This document shows positions 17,181 through 25,825 of a stretch of DNA of 64,000 nt, piece after piece; positions within the stretch are counted from its first letter, which is position 1, and each line of letters starts with the position of its first letter. Both the position numbers and the translations under genes were made by a program. The stretch lies in NCBI GenBank assembly GCA_947474365.1, contig CANJIU010000020.1, forward strand, positions 1-64,000. Reading direction: 5' to 3'. A model generated the notes under the pieces. That model was given only the letters and a program-made list of their open reading frames with translations, ran no database searches and was not told where the DNA came from. Source of the DNA: Opitutia bacterium. Lineage in GTDB: Bacteria > Verrucomicrobiota > Verrucomicrobiia > Opitutales > Opitutaceae.

Positions 17181-18776
17181 TCAGTCCCGGGCGAAATTCG
17201 TGATTTGGGCGAGTTCGTCGGCGATGGTGCGGTCGGCGCGACAACGGGAAAGCTTGTGCTGGCCACCCCATAGCCCTCGGTAACGCAGCCAGTGCTCGAA
17301 GACCCCCGGCATCACAAGTCGTACCACGGGCAAGTCCAGCACGGCGGATTTTCTGCGGGCGGCGTAGTCGGAATTGCTGCGTTGCACCTCCGCGTCGAGT
17401 TCCGCGGCAATCTGCGGGCCGATCGGGGTGGCGACGGTGCCGGGCTGCAATTCGATCCACCATTCGTGCCGTCCGCGAATCTGGCCCGTGAGGCTGCCGG
17501 TGGCAAGAAGCGGCGCGACATGGAAGTTCACGAGCCGCCAGTCGTGCCGCCCACAAATGGCCACCAAGGCGTCGGTCAGATCCTTTTCCGCCACGCGTTC
17601 TCCGAACGTATTCAGGCGGAGCGTGGTGCCCCCGATGTGAATCAGCCGTGCCGGATCCTTGGAGACGAAGCGCACGACGTCGCCGACGACCAGGCGGCCG
17701 AGGCCGCCGGGCGTGGTGACGATGAGCGCGTAGTCGACGCCGACTTTCACGTCGGCCAGCGAAACGGCCTTGGCCCCGAGGTGTTCGACGCGGCCGGGGT
17801 CGAAATCGGACATCGGGAGGAACTCAAAAAATACTCCGAGATCCGCCATCAGCCGCAAGCCCGCTCCAGGGACGTCCGAATCCTGGGTGGCGATAAATCC
17901 CTCCACCGCGGCGTAGACCTCGTGGAATTTCACGCCGGAACCGAGCAACGCCCTGAGTTCCTTGGCATACGGTGCGACCGACATCCCGAGATGCACGAGG
18001 CATTCGAGGTTGGGCCAGACCGACTGAAGATGGTCGATGCGCTGACCCGTGTTCGCGGCGCGCTGGTTGAACTCCCTCGCGAGTTCCAGCACCCACAGGG
18101 GAACGCCGGCGAGGAGCGAAATGTCGCGGACGCAGGTGCGGGCGACAATTGCATCGAGGCGTGCCTCCCAATCGACGATCTTCGCGGCGCTGTTACCGGG
18201 TTCGTAGAGGTGTTTTTCCGCCCAGGCGGGCAGGTTGACGGCGATGATGCTGCTAAGCTCGCCGGTGTAGGCGGGGTGGGCCGCCGACTCTGCGACGGGT
18301 GCCAGCGCGGTGTGGCCGCCTAGGATCAGGTGGCGGCCGCGAAAGACTCCCGCGTGTCTCACGCGCACACTGTAATAGAGGAGTGCCTCGATCGAGGCCT
18401 GGCGGAAATGAGCCAGCATCTCCTCGGTCACGGGCACGCTTCTGGGCTGGCCGGTCGTGGTGCCCGAAGACTGGGCGAAGAGGGCGCAGCGCCCCGGCCA
18501 GAGGACGTCGCTTTCACCTCCCTTCATGCGCTCGATCGCGGGTGTAAGCTGTTCGTAGGTCTGGAGGGGAACCTTGGACTTGAAGCGGTCGTATGCCATG
18601 TCGGCCTCGACCCCGGCTTCCCGCCAGTACTTCGTTGCCGCAAGACGGGAGGTAAGTGAGGCGAGCGTGCGCTCCTGGACCGCCGGTGCCGAGTGCCGGT
18701 GCCGCAGTTTCCATTCGGTCGCCGCGGTTTTCAGGCTCAGGCCGAACGTGTAAAATGTTTTGGGCCAGACCGGCAT
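17181..18776 (-). CDS. GH3-family acyl-acid-amido synthetase-like protein
   Basis: A 531-residue protein of the GH3 fold, the adenylating family best known from plant auxin and jasmonate conjugation. The ATP-binding block LFAQSSGTTTGQPRSVPVT (about residues 100-118) is typical. Further family blocks are FLPMSDF, VGVDYALIVTTPGGLGRLVVGDVVRF and a C-terminal lid with LNTFGERVAEKDL. Bacterial members exist, but their substrates are mostly unknown. It has no signal peptide. It is divergent from the pseudouridine synthase gene. The family call is good; the reaction is inferred only as ATP-dependent acyl activation and amide formation. Confidence 0.88.
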   Translation of the reverse strand: MPVWPKTFYTFGLSLKTAATEWKLRHRHSAPAVQERTLASLTSRLAATKYWREAGVEADMAYDRFKSKVPLQTYEQLTPAIERMKGGESDVLWPGRCALFAQSSGTTTGQPRSVPVTEEMLAHFRQASIEALLYYSVRVRHAGVFRGRHLILGGHTALAPVAESAAHPAYTGELSSIIAVNLPAWAEKHLYEPGNSAAKIVDWEARLDAIVARTCVRDISLLAGVPLWVLELAREFNQRAANTGQRIDHLQSVWPNLECLVHLGMSVAPYAKELRALLGSGVKFHEVYAAVEGFIATQDSDVPGAGLRLMADLGVFFEFLPMSDFDPGRVEHLGAKAVSLADVKVGVDYALIVTTPGGLGRLVVGDVVRFVSKDPARLIHIGGTTLRLNTFGERVAEKDLTDALVAICGRHDWRLVNFHVAPLLATGSLTGQIRGRHEWWIELQPGTVATPIGPQIAAELDAEVQRSNSDYAARRKSAVLDLPVVRLVMPGVFEHWLRYRGLWGGQHKLSRCRADRTIADELAQITNFARD

Positions 18777-18933
18777 GAGTGCGTCGGGAGACTAACGAGG
18801 CTGGGGACGTCCCGGCCGCAAGCGAATTAGCGCTGGAGTGACCTTGTTACCCCCCGTTAGCAATCTTCGGAATCGGCGTCCCCGTGCCGTTTCGTTTTGC
18901 GCGGAGGGCGCCGCCCGTCCCTGATGCCCCGCG

Positions 18934-19782
18934 ATGCCCTTGCCGCCGATCATCTATGAGGACGAATCGATTGTCGCCTTCGACAAACCGAGCGGGATGC
19001 TCGTCGCCCCCGATCGCTGGGACAAGTCCCGCGAAAACCTGATGGATCTGGTGCACTCGCATCCGCGGTACGGCCATGGTGTCGCCAACGTGCACCGGCT
19101 CGATGCCGACACCAGCGGGCTCCTGCTTTGCGCCAAGTCTAAACCTGCGCTGGATTTTCTCACCGGCCAGTTTCAGTCGAAGACCGTGGAGAAAAAATAT
19201 CACGCGTTTGTCGCCATCCTCGCGGCGGACGACGCCATGAAGGTCCTCGCCCCCGTGCGCGACGCCAACGGCGCCCTGCCCGATGCGTTCACCGTCGAGG
19301 TCGCCCTGGGCGAAGACGAGCGTCAGCCAGGCCGGATGCGGGTCTTCAAGGGCCGGGGCGGCAAGGAGTGCGTGACCGAGTTTCGCACCCTCGAACGGTT
19401 TCGCGGCTCCACTCGGCCCGCCCCGCGCGGCGCCACGCCCACCGCGGTTGCGACCGGGTTTGCCTTCGTTGAGTGCCGTCCGCTGACCGGCCGGACCCAC
19501 CAATTGCGCATCCATCTCGCCGCCGCCGGCGCGCCGATCCTCAACGACCCGTTCTACGGCAATCCGGACATCGTCCTGCGGCTGTCTGACCTGAAGCGCG
19601 GCTACAAGGGCCGGGAAGAGGAGAAGCCACTCCTCGGCCGCTTGGCGCTGCACGCGAGCGAGTTGATGCTGAAGCACCCCGCGACCCGTGAACCCGTGAC
19701 CCTGCGCGCGCCTTGGCCGCACGAATTCGATGTGGCGTTGAAATACCTCCGAAAATTCGCCGCCCTCCGCGTCGTGGCCTGA
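18934..19782 (+). CDS. RluA-family pseudouridine synthase
   Basis: A 282-residue RNA-modifying enzyme. The catalytic block NVHRLDADTSGLLLCAKS (about residues 52-69) contains the nucleophilic aspartate of the RluA signature HRLDxxTSG. Later blocks KKYHAFV and LTGRTHQLRIHLAAAGAPIL are also typical. The protein starts directly with the catalytic domain (PPIIYEDESIVAFDKPSGML) and lacks an S4 domain, as in the RluA/RluC single-domain subset. The target position in rRNA or tRNA cannot be inferred. The gene ends 71 bp before the TonB receptor start. Confidence 0.92.
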   Translation: MPLPPIIYEDESIVAFDKPSGMLVAPDRWDKSRENLMDLVHSHPRYGHGVANVHRLDADTSGLLLCAKSKPALDFLTGQFQSKTVEKKYHAFVAILAADDAMKVLAPVRDANGALPDAFTVEVALGEDERQPGRMRVFKGRGGKECVTEFRTLERFRGSTRPAPRGATPTAVATGFAFVECRPLTGRTHQLRIHLAAAGAPILNDPFYGNPDIVLRLSDLKRGYKGREEEKPLLGRLALHASELMLKHPATREPVTLRAPWPHEFDVALKYLRKFAALRVVA

Positions 19783-19853
19783 CCCACGGCCGTCTGTCCC
19801 AATCGGGCCGGGCGGTGCTATTACCCATTGGTTCGACCCAACCCCTCTGTCGC

Positions 19854-22094
19854 ATGATCCAACCCCTCCGTCTCGCCTGGCTCGCCGTACTGGCCGTCGT
19901 CCCGCTCGTCTTCGCGCAGCCGGCGCGTCCACCCGTCGGAGAAACCGTCCAGCTGTCCGAATTCACCGTCACCGAGGTAGCCGATAACAGTTATGTCGCC
20001 TCCGAATCGATCACCGGCACCCGGGTGCGCACGCCGATCCGGGACCTGACGTTCACCGTCAATGTGATCACGAGCGAGTTTCTGCAGGACTTCGCCTACT
20101 TCGAGATCAACGACCTGGGCTACACCAGTTCGGTGAACAATTTCGACAACGGCGGCGGCAACGTGAACATCCGCGGCTATGGCGCCACCTCGTATCTGCG
20201 GAATGGATTCCTCCGTCTCGGCCTCGTGGACCGCGTCAATGTCGACCGCATCGAGGTGATCAAGGGCCCGGCCGCCGCCATCTACGGCATGACCACGCCC
20301 GCCGGCATGGTGAACATCATCACCAAGCGCCCGAAGGACCGTCCGTCCCAGAGCTTTTCGATCGCTGCTGGCGACTACAACACGACGCGCGCCGACCTCA
20401 ACGCCGCCGGACCGCTGGGGGCGTCGGGCCGCGACAGCTACGCGTTCAGCGCCGGCTTCCACGAGCGCAATTACGACACGCCCTGGAACATGACGCGCTC
20501 CAAGACTGGCTCGCTCGCCATCCAGCACAAATTTGCCAATCGCGGCAGCCTCCTCGTCGAGCTCGAGTGGCTCGCCCGCCGGACCAATCCGGTCGGCGCC
20601 ATCCCGTTTCGTTCCGTCTCCAACGCGCCCGCCACCGCGCGCATCCAGGGCCTCGCCACCGAACTCAAGAATTTCAACCAAAACGGGCCGAACTCCGAAC
20701 AGAACCGCGACGTCGCTTCCCTCAATCTCACCTACGAAAACCGCCTGAACGACGTGTGGTCGCTGCGGGTTGGCGGAGCGGCGTTTCACCGGCACTCGCT
20801 CGCGTTCAACAACGGCAACAGCACCACGTTCGACGTCCTCACGCGCCGCATCACCGGCCGCACCGCGAGCAAGGCCTGGATTAGCGAGGACGGCGCCGCC
20901 GGCCAGGTCGATCTGATCGCCCATTACGCGCTGTGGGGCGGTCGGCTCGACAGCAAGACACTCTTCACCGCCGATCACTCGCAGTATTGGAAATACAATC
21001 CCACGAAACAGCTCCCCACCGCGGTCAACAACAACGTCAATTTCTTCTCCGCCAATCTCAGCGTCGACAATCCCGACTACCGCGTGCCCGCCTTCGCGCC
21101 CGACGTCTACACCAACCTCAACCGCAAGCTCGTCACGCGCGTCGATGTGAACGGCGGCTTCCTGCGCCAGCAGGTGACCACGCTGAACAACCGCCTCATC
21201 GCCGTCGCCGGCACGCGGGTCGACAACGTCACGTTCAACTTCTGGGACAAGGCCGCGGCCGCCGCCAATCCCGCGTCGCTCACCACCACCAACCACTTTC
21301 ACGATTTCCAGTTTTCGCCGATGGCCGGGGTGAACTACAAACTCACGCCGCAGATCGCCTTCTACGCGAATCGCTCGAATTCATTTTCGCCGAATGCGCA
21401 ACGCGCCAGCGCCGGCCTTAACGCCAGCGAGACCGCGCGCGGCTGGGACTACGGCTTCAAGTGCGGCTTCTTCGACGACAAACTCCAGCTCACCCTCGGG
21501 GGCTACGACATCGACCGCACCGGCGTCAGCGTGACGGAGATCGCGGCCAACGGCGCCACCATCAACACTTCCGCTGGCAACCAGAACGCCTGCGGCGTTG
21601 AATTCGACTTCACCTGGCGCGCCACGAGCGACCTCACGCTGCTGGGCGGCTACGGCTACGTGAACGCCCGCGTCACGTCCAACGGACGCGACCTCGACTC
21701 CATCGGTCGCCGTCCGGCGAAGCTCCCTGCCACGGCCTACGGCCTTGCCCTCAAATATCAGGTCACGCCCGTGCTCAAGGGTCTGACGTTTAACGCCGGC
21801 GTCACCTTCACCGGCCAGACCTTTCCCGATTCCCTCGCGGGCGGCATCAACGAGCCCGCCAGCAGTCCGCGCCGCGGTTTCACGCTCTCGCACGACGGTC
21901 GTCGCACGCTCTCTCTGCCGAGCTACACGATTGTCGACGCGGGCCTCAGCTATCGCTTCCGACCGGACGGATCGAAGTTCACCCACATGCTGCGCGGCAA
22001 CGTGAAAAACCTGGCGGACCTCGACTACATCGACACGCAGAAAAAGGCCGGCGACCGTCGTGGGTTTTACGTCAGTTACTCCGTGAATCATTGA
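19854..22094 (+). CDS. TonB-dependent outer-membrane receptor
   Basis: A 746-residue receptor for energised uptake of a large or scarce ligand. A signal peptide (MIQPLRLAWLAVLAVVPLVF) is followed by a linker with VQLSEFTVTE, a plug domain with NVNIRGYG and DRIEVIKGPAAAIYGMTTPA (about residues 100-160), and a long beta-barrel. VQLSEFTVTE before the plug is typical of the many TonB receptors of Opitutaceae. ATG 19854 is the start that gives the signal peptide. The barrel resembles siderophore-type receptors in size, but the ligand is not known. The next gene is a Tat-exported TIM-barrel protein, which hints at a sugar ligand. Confidence 0.93.
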   Translation: MIQPLRLAWLAVLAVVPLVFAQPARPPVGETVQLSEFTVTEVADNSYVASESITGTRVRTPIRDLTFTVNVITSEFLQDFAYFEINDLGYTSSVNNFDNGGGNVNIRGYGATSYLRNGFLRLGLVDRVNVDRIEVIKGPAAAIYGMTTPAGMVNIITKRPKDRPSQSFSIAAGDYNTTRADLNAAGPLGASGRDSYAFSAGFHERNYDTPWNMTRSKTGSLAIQHKFANRGSLLVELEWLARRTNPVGAIPFRSVSNAPATARIQGLATELKNFNQNGPNSEQNRDVASLNLTYENRLNDVWSLRVGGAAFHRHSLAFNNGNSTTFDVLTRRITGRTASKAWISEDGAAGQVDLIAHYALWGGRLDSKTLFTADHSQYWKYNPTKQLPTAVNNNVNFFSANLSVDNPDYRVPAFAPDVYTNLNRKLVTRVDVNGGFLRQQVTTLNNRLIAVAGTRVDNVTFNFWDKAAAAANPASLTTTNHFHDFQFSPMAGVNYKLTPQIAFYANRSNSFSPNAQRASAGLNASETARGWDYGFKCGFFDDKLQLTLGGYDIDRTGVSVTEIAANGATINTSAGNQNACGVEFDFTWRATSDLTLLGGYGYVNARVTSNGRDLDSIGRRPAKLPATAYGLALKYQVTPVLKGLTFNAGVTFTGQTFPDSLAGGINEPASSPRRGFTLSHDGRRTLSLPSYTIVDAGLSYRFRPDGSKFTHMLRGNVKNLADLDYIDTQKKAGDRRGFYVSYSVNH

Positions 22095-22131
22095 TCCCAT
22101 CCCTGCATTTTCCGACGAACGCCTCCTGGAG

Positions 22132-22151
22132 CGGCGACGCCCCCGTCGCCG
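22132..22151. repeat. Palindromic intergenic element
   Basis: A perfect hairpin CGGCGACG-CCCC-CGTCGCCG lies 38 bp after the TonB receptor stop. It has no T-run. A near relative, CGCGACG-CCTT-CGTCGCG, occurs at 55323-55340. It looks like a dispersed REP-type palindrome. Confidence 0.55.
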
Positions 22152-22273
22152 AAAAGACGCGACGAAACCGAAATTGTCCCCTTCCGTCCCGCGCTTGCCG
22201 CCGGGCCTCGAAACGGTGAGGGTATGAATCTCTCCCTATTGGCGTGCCCCGCCACCTTTCGAAAATTCACCCT

Positions 22274-23197
22274 ATGAATCAGAATTCGTTCACCCGTCGC
22301 GAAGCTCTCAAAACCGCCGCGCTCGGCGCCCTCGCCCTGCCGCTGCTCGGCTCGGTCGCGCTGGCCGCGGAAAAGAAAAAAGGAGACAAGGCCGCACCCG
22401 CGCCTGCAGCGGCGCTGCCCTCGTACACGACATTTCCCGAGGGGCGGGAAAACGGCCTGCGCCTCGGAGTGACCTCGTATTCCACGCGCACCCTCACGCT
22501 CGACGAATCGATCGCGACGATGAAGATCGTGCGCATCTCCAACCTCGCCCTCTTCAAGGCGCACTGCAATTGGGAGGGTGGCACCGTCGACGAGTGCCGC
22601 GCCGTCGGCGATAAACTCAAGGCGGCCGGCCTGCGCCTCACCGGTTCGGGTGTGATCAATTTGCCGAACGACGAGAAGAAGTGCCGCCAGGCTTTCGAAA
22701 ACGTGAAGGCCGCCGGCATGGCCACGATGGTCTGCAAACCCGCCAAGGATGCATTTGCGCTTGTGGAAAAACTGGCGAAGGAGTTCGACCAGAAGCTCGC
22801 GATTCACAATCACGGCCCCGAGGACAAGGAGTACCCGAGTCCCGCCGTGGCCTATGAGGCAATCAAGTCGCTCGATGCGCGCATCGGCCTCTGCATCGAC
22901 GTCGGCCACACTGCGCGCTTCGGCGAGGACCCGATCACGTCGATCAAGAAATACGCCTCCCGCGTGTACGATGTGCACATGAAGGACAGCGTCGCGGTCG
23001 TCGGGGCGCAGAAGGACGTGCCGATCGAGGTCGGAGCGGGCCGGCTCGACATCCGCGGCATCCTCCGCGCGTTGCTCGAGGTGAAATACAATGGCGTCGT
23101 GACCTTCGAGTACGAGAAGGTCGCGGGCAACCCCGTCACTGGCCTCGCCGAATCGCTCGGTTACGTGCGTGGCGTGCTCGCGGCGATGGCGAAATAA
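22274..23197 (+). CDS. Secreted sugar-phosphate isomerase/epimerase-like TIM-barrel protein
   Basis: A 307-residue AP-endonuclease-2/xylose-isomerase-like protein. An N-terminal twin-arginine-type signal (FTRREALKTAALGALALP) implies export in folded form. Metal-site blocks of the fold are seen: LAIHNHGPED, IGLCIDVGHTARFGEDP, VYDVHMKDS and GVVTFEYEKVAG. ATG 22274 is chosen because the signal begins there. Such proteins occur in large numbers in Planctomycetes and Verrucomicrobia beside Gfo/Idh/MocA oxidoreductases. The substrate is unknown. Confidence 0.88.
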   Translation: MNQNSFTRREALKTAALGALALPLLGSVALAAEKKKGDKAAPAPAAALPSYTTFPEGRENGLRLGVTSYSTRTLTLDESIATMKIVRISNLALFKAHCNWEGGTVDECRAVGDKLKAAGLRLTGSGVINLPNDEKKCRQAFENVKAAGMATMVCKPAKDAFALVEKLAKEFDQKLAIHNHGPEDKEYPSPAVAYEAIKSLDARIGLCIDVGHTARFGEDPITSIKKYASRVYDVHMKDSVAVVGAQKDVPIEVGAGRLDIRGILRALLEVKYNGVVTFEYEKVAGNPVTGLAESLGYVRGVLAAMAK

Positions 23198-23217
23198 CCG
23201 GCGGTTGTAGTGTCGGA

Positions 23218-23281
23218 GGGCAGGTCTCCGACCTGCCCTTGGATTTTCCACTGCCGCCGAGGGCGGGTCGAAGACCCGCCC
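23218..23281. repeat. Pair of related palindromes between two genes
   Basis: Hairpin 1 is GGGCAGGTC-TCC-GACCTGCCC (23218-23238). Hairpin 2 is GGGCGGGTC-GAA-GACCCGCCC (23261-23281). The arms differ at one base pair and the two lie 22 bp apart, just upstream of the next gene. The design resembles bipartite REP/BIME elements. No T-run follows. Confidence 0.6.
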
Positions 23282-23292
23282 CACTTATTCCC

Positions 23293-24537
23293 ATGAAACA
23301 CCCTGCCCACGTCATCCTCGCCGCGTTCCTCGCGGCCGCGCTCACCCTCTCCGCCGCCGACCCGTCGACCAAGAAAAAGGGCGGCACCGGCGTCAAGGGC
23401 GAGATCACTGACGGTCTCCCGCCCGACGCGAAACGGCTGAGCCTCGGTGACCAGGCGCCGGATTTCAAGCTGCTCGGCATCGACGGCAAGACCCACACGC
23501 TCGCCGACTATCGCGCCTCGAAGCTGCTGATGGTGGTGTTCCTCTCCAACCACTGTCCGTATTCCCACGCGTCCGAGACGCGGCTCAACCCGCTCGCGAA
23601 GGAATTCAAAAGCAAGGGCCTCGATGTCGTCGCGATCAATCCGAACAGCCCCGAGGGTGTGCGCATCGATGAACTCGGCTACAGCAAGTACAACGACAGC
23701 TACGAGGAGATGAAGCTTTACGCGCGCGACGCCGGGTTTCCGTTTCCGTATCTTTATGATGGTGACACGCAGGTCACCGCCAAGGCTTACGGCTGCCTCG
23801 CGACGCCGCACGTGTTTATTTTCGATCAGGAGCGGAAGCTGCGCTACGTCGGCCGCGTCGACGACTCGCGTTTCGAGGATCTCGCGAGCGTGACGTCGCA
23901 CGACGCCCGCAACGCCATCGTCGAATTGCTCGCGGGAAAACCGGTCACCACGCCGAAGACGACCGTGATGGGGTGTTCGACCAAGTGGAACACGAAGCGC
24001 GACGATGTCGCGAAGGCCGATGCGAAGTGGAAGGCCGAGCCGGTGGATCTTGAGACGATCACGGCCGAGGGTGTCGCGAAGCTGGCGAAGAACGACTCGA
24101 ACCGGCTCCGGGTGATCAACGTCTGGGCCACGTGGTGCGCTCCGTGCGTGGCCGAGTTCCCTGGGTTGGTCTCGCTCTCCCGCCGGCTCAGCAACCGGGA
24201 TTTTGAGCTGGTCACGATCTCGATGGATGATCCGAAACAGCAGCCCCAGGTGAAGAAATTCCTGGAGAACCAGCACGTCGTGCCGTCGGCGCGGCTCAAG
24301 CGGCTGCTCGTGGCGGAAGGGCGGGGTGCGCTGAATTTCCTTTATAAGGACGCGAGCACCGACGCCTTGGTGAAGGCCCTCGATCCGGAGTGGCCGGGCC
24401 CGCTGCCGCACACCGTGGTCATCGCGCCGGGTGGCAAAATTGTCTATCGCCACAACGGCCAGGTCGATCCCGAGGTGCTGAAGAACGAAGTGCTGAAACA
24501 CCTCGGCGCGTTCTACACTCCGGGCGAGAAGCGTTAG
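23293..24537 (+). CDS. Exported protein with two thioredoxin-like domains
   Basis: A 414-residue protein with a signal peptide (MKHPAHVILAAFLAAALTLS). The N-terminal domain is AhpC/TSA-like (GDQAPDFKLLGIDGKTHTL, then SNHCPYSHASETRL with a single cysteine, about residues 60-95). The C-terminal domain is TlpA-like with an intact WATWCAPC (about residues 278-285). The first domain lacks a resolving cysteine close by, so it may be a sensor or heme-handling domain rather than a peroxidase. I chose ATG 23293, after the palindrome pair. Its function in the envelope is probably thiol-disulfide exchange. Confidence 0.85.
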   Translation: MKHPAHVILAAFLAAALTLSAADPSTKKKGGTGVKGEITDGLPPDAKRLSLGDQAPDFKLLGIDGKTHTLADYRASKLLMVVFLSNHCPYSHASETRLNPLAKEFKSKGLDVVAINPNSPEGVRIDELGYSKYNDSYEEMKLYARDAGFPFPYLYDGDTQVTAKAYGCLATPHVFIFDQERKLRYVGRVDDSRFEDLASVTSHDARNAIVELLAGKPVTTPKTTVMGCSTKWNTKRDDVAKADAKWKAEPVDLETITAEGVAKLAKNDSNRLRVINVWATWCAPCVAEFPGLVSLSRRLSNRDFELVTISMDDPKQQPQVKKFLENQHVVPSARLKRLLVAEGRGALNFLYKDASTDALVKALDPEWPGPLPHTVVIAPGGKIVYRHNGQVDPEVLKNEVLKHLGAFYTPGEKR

Positions 24538-24739
24538 TTCGACGTTAGCGCAGGCGTCTCCCGGCGCTGTCAAGTCCGCCCGTTTCCTGGGAGGAAACGT
24601 ACGTTGCCGCGAATTCAACCCCTCGCTCGCCGGCTTTCCGATATTCTGTGCCCGCACCTGAGCGGTTCGGTCGGCGGCCCTTGGCCTCCGGTTTTCCCGG
24701 ACCGGGATCGGGAGCAAAGCCAAAACGAAAGGAAATCAG

Positions 24740-25186
24740 ATGAAAGCACAGAGTCAGAAATCGGGCGGCACCGCGCCGCTCATCGCCGCGGGGGCACAGG
24801 CCGCCGCTCAGGGCCGGATTCGTCCGGCTCTCTTCAACCCACCACTCCCGCTCACCGGGATGGCCGCACCCGCCGTGCGGTCGTGCCGCGAGAACGGGGT
24901 CGCCGAAACCCGGCCGGTCGCCGGTCAGTTCCAGCCGCCCGCTGCCTGGCTGCAGGGAGGCTGCTGCCTGTCAGCTGCCTGTCAGGAGCAAGCCGGCAGC
25001 AACCCGGCAGCAACGACACAGCAAGCCGACAGCAAGGCTGCAGCAAGCCCACAGCAAGCGGACAGCAACCCCGCAGCAACAACCCAGCAAGCGCGTGACA
25101 ACCATGGCGCGGACGGTTGGGGCATCTTGATGCGGTTCCCGGCCCTGGCGCCGGCTTTCGCGCTCGTCGGAAAGGGGGCGTCATGA
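24740..25186 (+). CDS. Hypothetical protein with an 11-residue tandem repeat
   Basis: A 148-residue open frame with a good ribosome-binding site (AAGGAAAT ahead of ATG 24740) and a stop that overlaps the next start (ATGA). Residues 86-118 are three copies of an 11-residue unit of the pattern (G/D)S-x-x-AA-x-x-QQA, encoded by three 33-bp repeats. The remainder is low in recognisable structure. I know no homologous family. The ribosome-binding site and the coupling argue for real translation; the repeat and odd composition argue for a young or fast-changing gene. Confidence 0.5.
   Translation: MKAQSQKSGGTAPLIAAGAQAAAQGRIRPALFNPPLPLTGMAAPAVRSCRENGVAETRPVAGQFQPPAAWLQGGCCLSAACQEQAGSNPAATTQQADSKAAASPQQADSNPAATTQQARDNHGADGWGILMRFPALAPAFALVGKGAS
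24995..25093 (+). repeat. Three 33-bp tandem repeats
   Basis: The units are 24995-25027, 25028-25060 and 25061-25093. Each has the pattern G(A/G)CAGCAA...GCAGCAA...CAGCAAGC(C/G), and units 1 and 3 differ at few positions. The unit is a multiple of three and stays in frame. A partial copy (GGAGCAAGCC) precedes unit 1, and the direct repeat CTGCCTGTCAG occurs just upstream. Confidence 0.85.
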
Positions 25187-25743
25187 AGACCGAAATCAGC
25201 GACTCCCTCAACAACCTGCGCGGCCGGATGGGCAAGTGGGTTTACCGTCGGTTCGACGGCAACATTGTCGTCGCCCGCCGTCCCAAGATTACGGCGGAGC
25301 CCACGGCCGCTCAGATCCAGCAGCAGAAGCGGTTCACCCGGGCGGCATCGTATGCCCGGGCGGTGTTCAAGGACCCGGCGCGCAAGGCCGTCTACGCCGA
25401 TGCAGCGAAGGCGGCCGGTCGCTCGACGGTGTTCGCCCTCGCCATGGGTGACTATCTCAAGCCGCCGGTGGTGGAGGAAATCGACCTCACCGGTTATTCG
25501 GGCCGGATCGGGAATCCGATTGGCATCGCGGCGTCCGATGACTTCGAGGTCACCGGCGTCAAGGTGACGATTCGGAACGCCGCCGGCACGACGCTGGAGG
25601 AGGGGCCCGCGACGAAAGGGGACATCGACTGGGTGTATCGGGGAAAAACCGCGGTGCCGACCAACGAGAACCTGACGATCGAGGCCGAGGCCAGTGACCG
25701 TGCCGGCAACCAGCGTACTCTGTCCGAAGCCTGGCACGCGTAA
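25183..25743 (+). CDS. Conserved hypothetical protein with C-terminal Ig-like region
   Basis: A 186-residue protein with a strong ribosome-binding site (AAAGGGGG) and a start overlapping the preceding stop. It begins MKTEISDSLNNLRGRMGKWV, continues with a basic, helical segment and ends with a beta-rich Ig-like part (FEVTGVKVTIRNAAGTTLEE, about residues 120-140). The same architecture, a short basic front end plus a DAAG-type beta domain, recurs in uncharacterised proteins of Bacteroidetes and Chloroflexi as I remember them. There is no signal peptide. A terminator follows 48 bp after the stop. The function is unknown. Confidence 0.7.
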   Translation: MKTEISDSLNNLRGRMGKWVYRRFDGNIVVARRPKITAEPTAAQIQQQKRFTRAASYARAVFKDPARKAVYADAAKAAGRSTVFALAMGDYLKPPVVEEIDLTGYSGRIGNPIGIAASDDFEVTGVKVTIRNAAGTTLEEGPATKGDIDWVYRGKTAVPTNENLTIEAEASDRAGNQRTLSEAWHA

Positions 25744-25791
25744 CCTACCGCGCCCAGAACCCTACCCGACGGAATGACCGCGACCTGATCG

Positions 25792-25825
25792 AGCGGACGG
25801 CAAGGATCCACCGTCCGCTTTCTTC
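25792..25825 (+). terminator. Intrinsic terminator
   Basis: Stem AGCGGACGG (25792-25800) pairs with CCGTCCGCT (25811-25819), followed by TTTCTTC. It lies 48 bp past the stop of the 25183 gene and should end that two-gene transcript. Confidence 0.75.

Noticed and set aside
17085..17273. Short rightward ORF overlapping the structured spacer
   Set aside because: It crosses two hairpins and runs into the GH3 gene on the opposite strand; there is no ribosome-binding site.
24950..25100. CRISPR-like array suggested by the AGCAA repeats
   Set aside because: The units are directly abutting 33-bp tandem copies without spacers, stay in one reading frame and encode an 11-residue motif.
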